This document shows positions 63,908 to 64,000 of a stretch of 64,000 nt of DNA, piece after piece. The stretch is from Chondrus crispus (Eukaryota > Rhodophyta > Florideophyceae > Gigartinales > Gigartinaceae): assembly GCF_000350225.1 (NCBI RefSeq), contig NW_005178809.1, positions 1 through 64,000 of the forward strand. Reading direction: 5' to 3'. The translations under genes were made by a program, and so were the position numbers. The stretch's first letter is position 1; the number at the start of each line of letters is the position of its first letter. The notes below the pieces were generated by a model that searched no databases, was not told the DNA's origin, and saw only the letters and a list, made by a program, of their open reading frames with translations.

Positions 63908-64000
63908 TTAAACATCGTCAAGCCATTTGTCGAAGTCGTCTGCTTCGTCAGAAACACTATCAACGGCCACAGAATTCTGTGGTTTATCTTCATTCGCACT
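63908..64000 (-). CDS. C-terminus of an unknown protein (partial)
   Basis: The last 30 codons of a minus-strand frame entering from the right edge: ANEDKPQNSVAVDSVSDEAD then DFDKWLDDV and TAA at 63908-63910. The strongly acidic end with an aromatic DFDKWLDD motif looks like a real C-terminal tail, perhaps a short binding peptide. The family cannot be told from this. Its stop lies 178 bp from the cullin stop, convergent. Confidence 0.5.
   Translation of the reverse strand, partial: SANEDKPQNSVAVDSVSDEADDFDKWLDDV

Overview
The window looks like nuclear DNA of a multicellular red alga, probably a florideophyte of the Chondrus type. This is an inference. The host genes (an SF3B1 homologue of 1254 residues, a cullin, EMC3, OXA1 and others) run as single uninterrupted reading frames with eukaryotic targeting signals. 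They form a tight block beside a long repeat desert. One gene resembles the chondroitin GalNAc-transferase/GT7 family discussed for red-algal sulfated galactans. The transposon proteins also fit.

Left two thirds (1 to about 42.3 kb): a transposon graveyard with nested insertions. In order: the gag and protease end of a Ty3/gypsy-like element on the minus strand, with a canonical -1 frameshift site (1-2745); an LTR-like block with a C2H2 zinc-finger ORF and a decayed gag (5.4-9.0 kb); a broken fragment of GnT-I (MGAT1) (9.7-10.2 kb); a large DNA transposon of the KDZ/Plavaka kind with a transposase-like gene and two accessory genes, mostly broken (11.7-20.0 kb); a protease-integrase relic (21.1-22.4 kb); a second gag with its leader (22.4-24.1 kb); two pogo/Tigger-like transposases, each split by an LTR-like insertion with a 5-bp target duplication (24.3-30.0 kb); a broken transposon-associated ORF (30.7-32.2 kb); fragments of host genes, namely a hydrophobic protein in tandem repeats and an LSG1 pseudogene lacking its GTPase core (32.5-34.7 kb); a dead and then an apparently intact PIF/Harbinger element (34.8-39.5 kb); and a complete 2.3-kb pogo-like element with terminal inverted repeats and TA duplications (39,967-42,259).

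Right third (42.4-64.0 kb): ordinary gene-dense host DNA. It holds a GT7/chondroitin-synthase-like glycosyltransferase, an NB-ARC-WD40 STAND protein, SF3B1, EMC3, mitochondrial OXA1, a RoxA/YcfD-type JmjC oxygenase with a transit-peptide-like N-terminus, a cullin 3-like protein, and the last 30 codons of an unknown gene at the right edge. These genes do not form a pathway. EMC3 and OXA1, both Oxa1-superfamily insertases, are neighbours.

The most unusual signal is a set of paired, adjacent palindromes, mostly inside dead transposon genes. In each, both flanks of a point are copied back in inverted order, and the flanks share a 2-bp repeat at the join. At 16.7 kb and 13.1 kb, removing the inverted copies plus one 2-bp repeat reconnects a coherent protein frame. 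They look like footprints of DNA ends that were hairpinned, copied and rejoined, possibly transposon excision sites with very long P-nucleotides. An assembly or library artefact must be excluded first.
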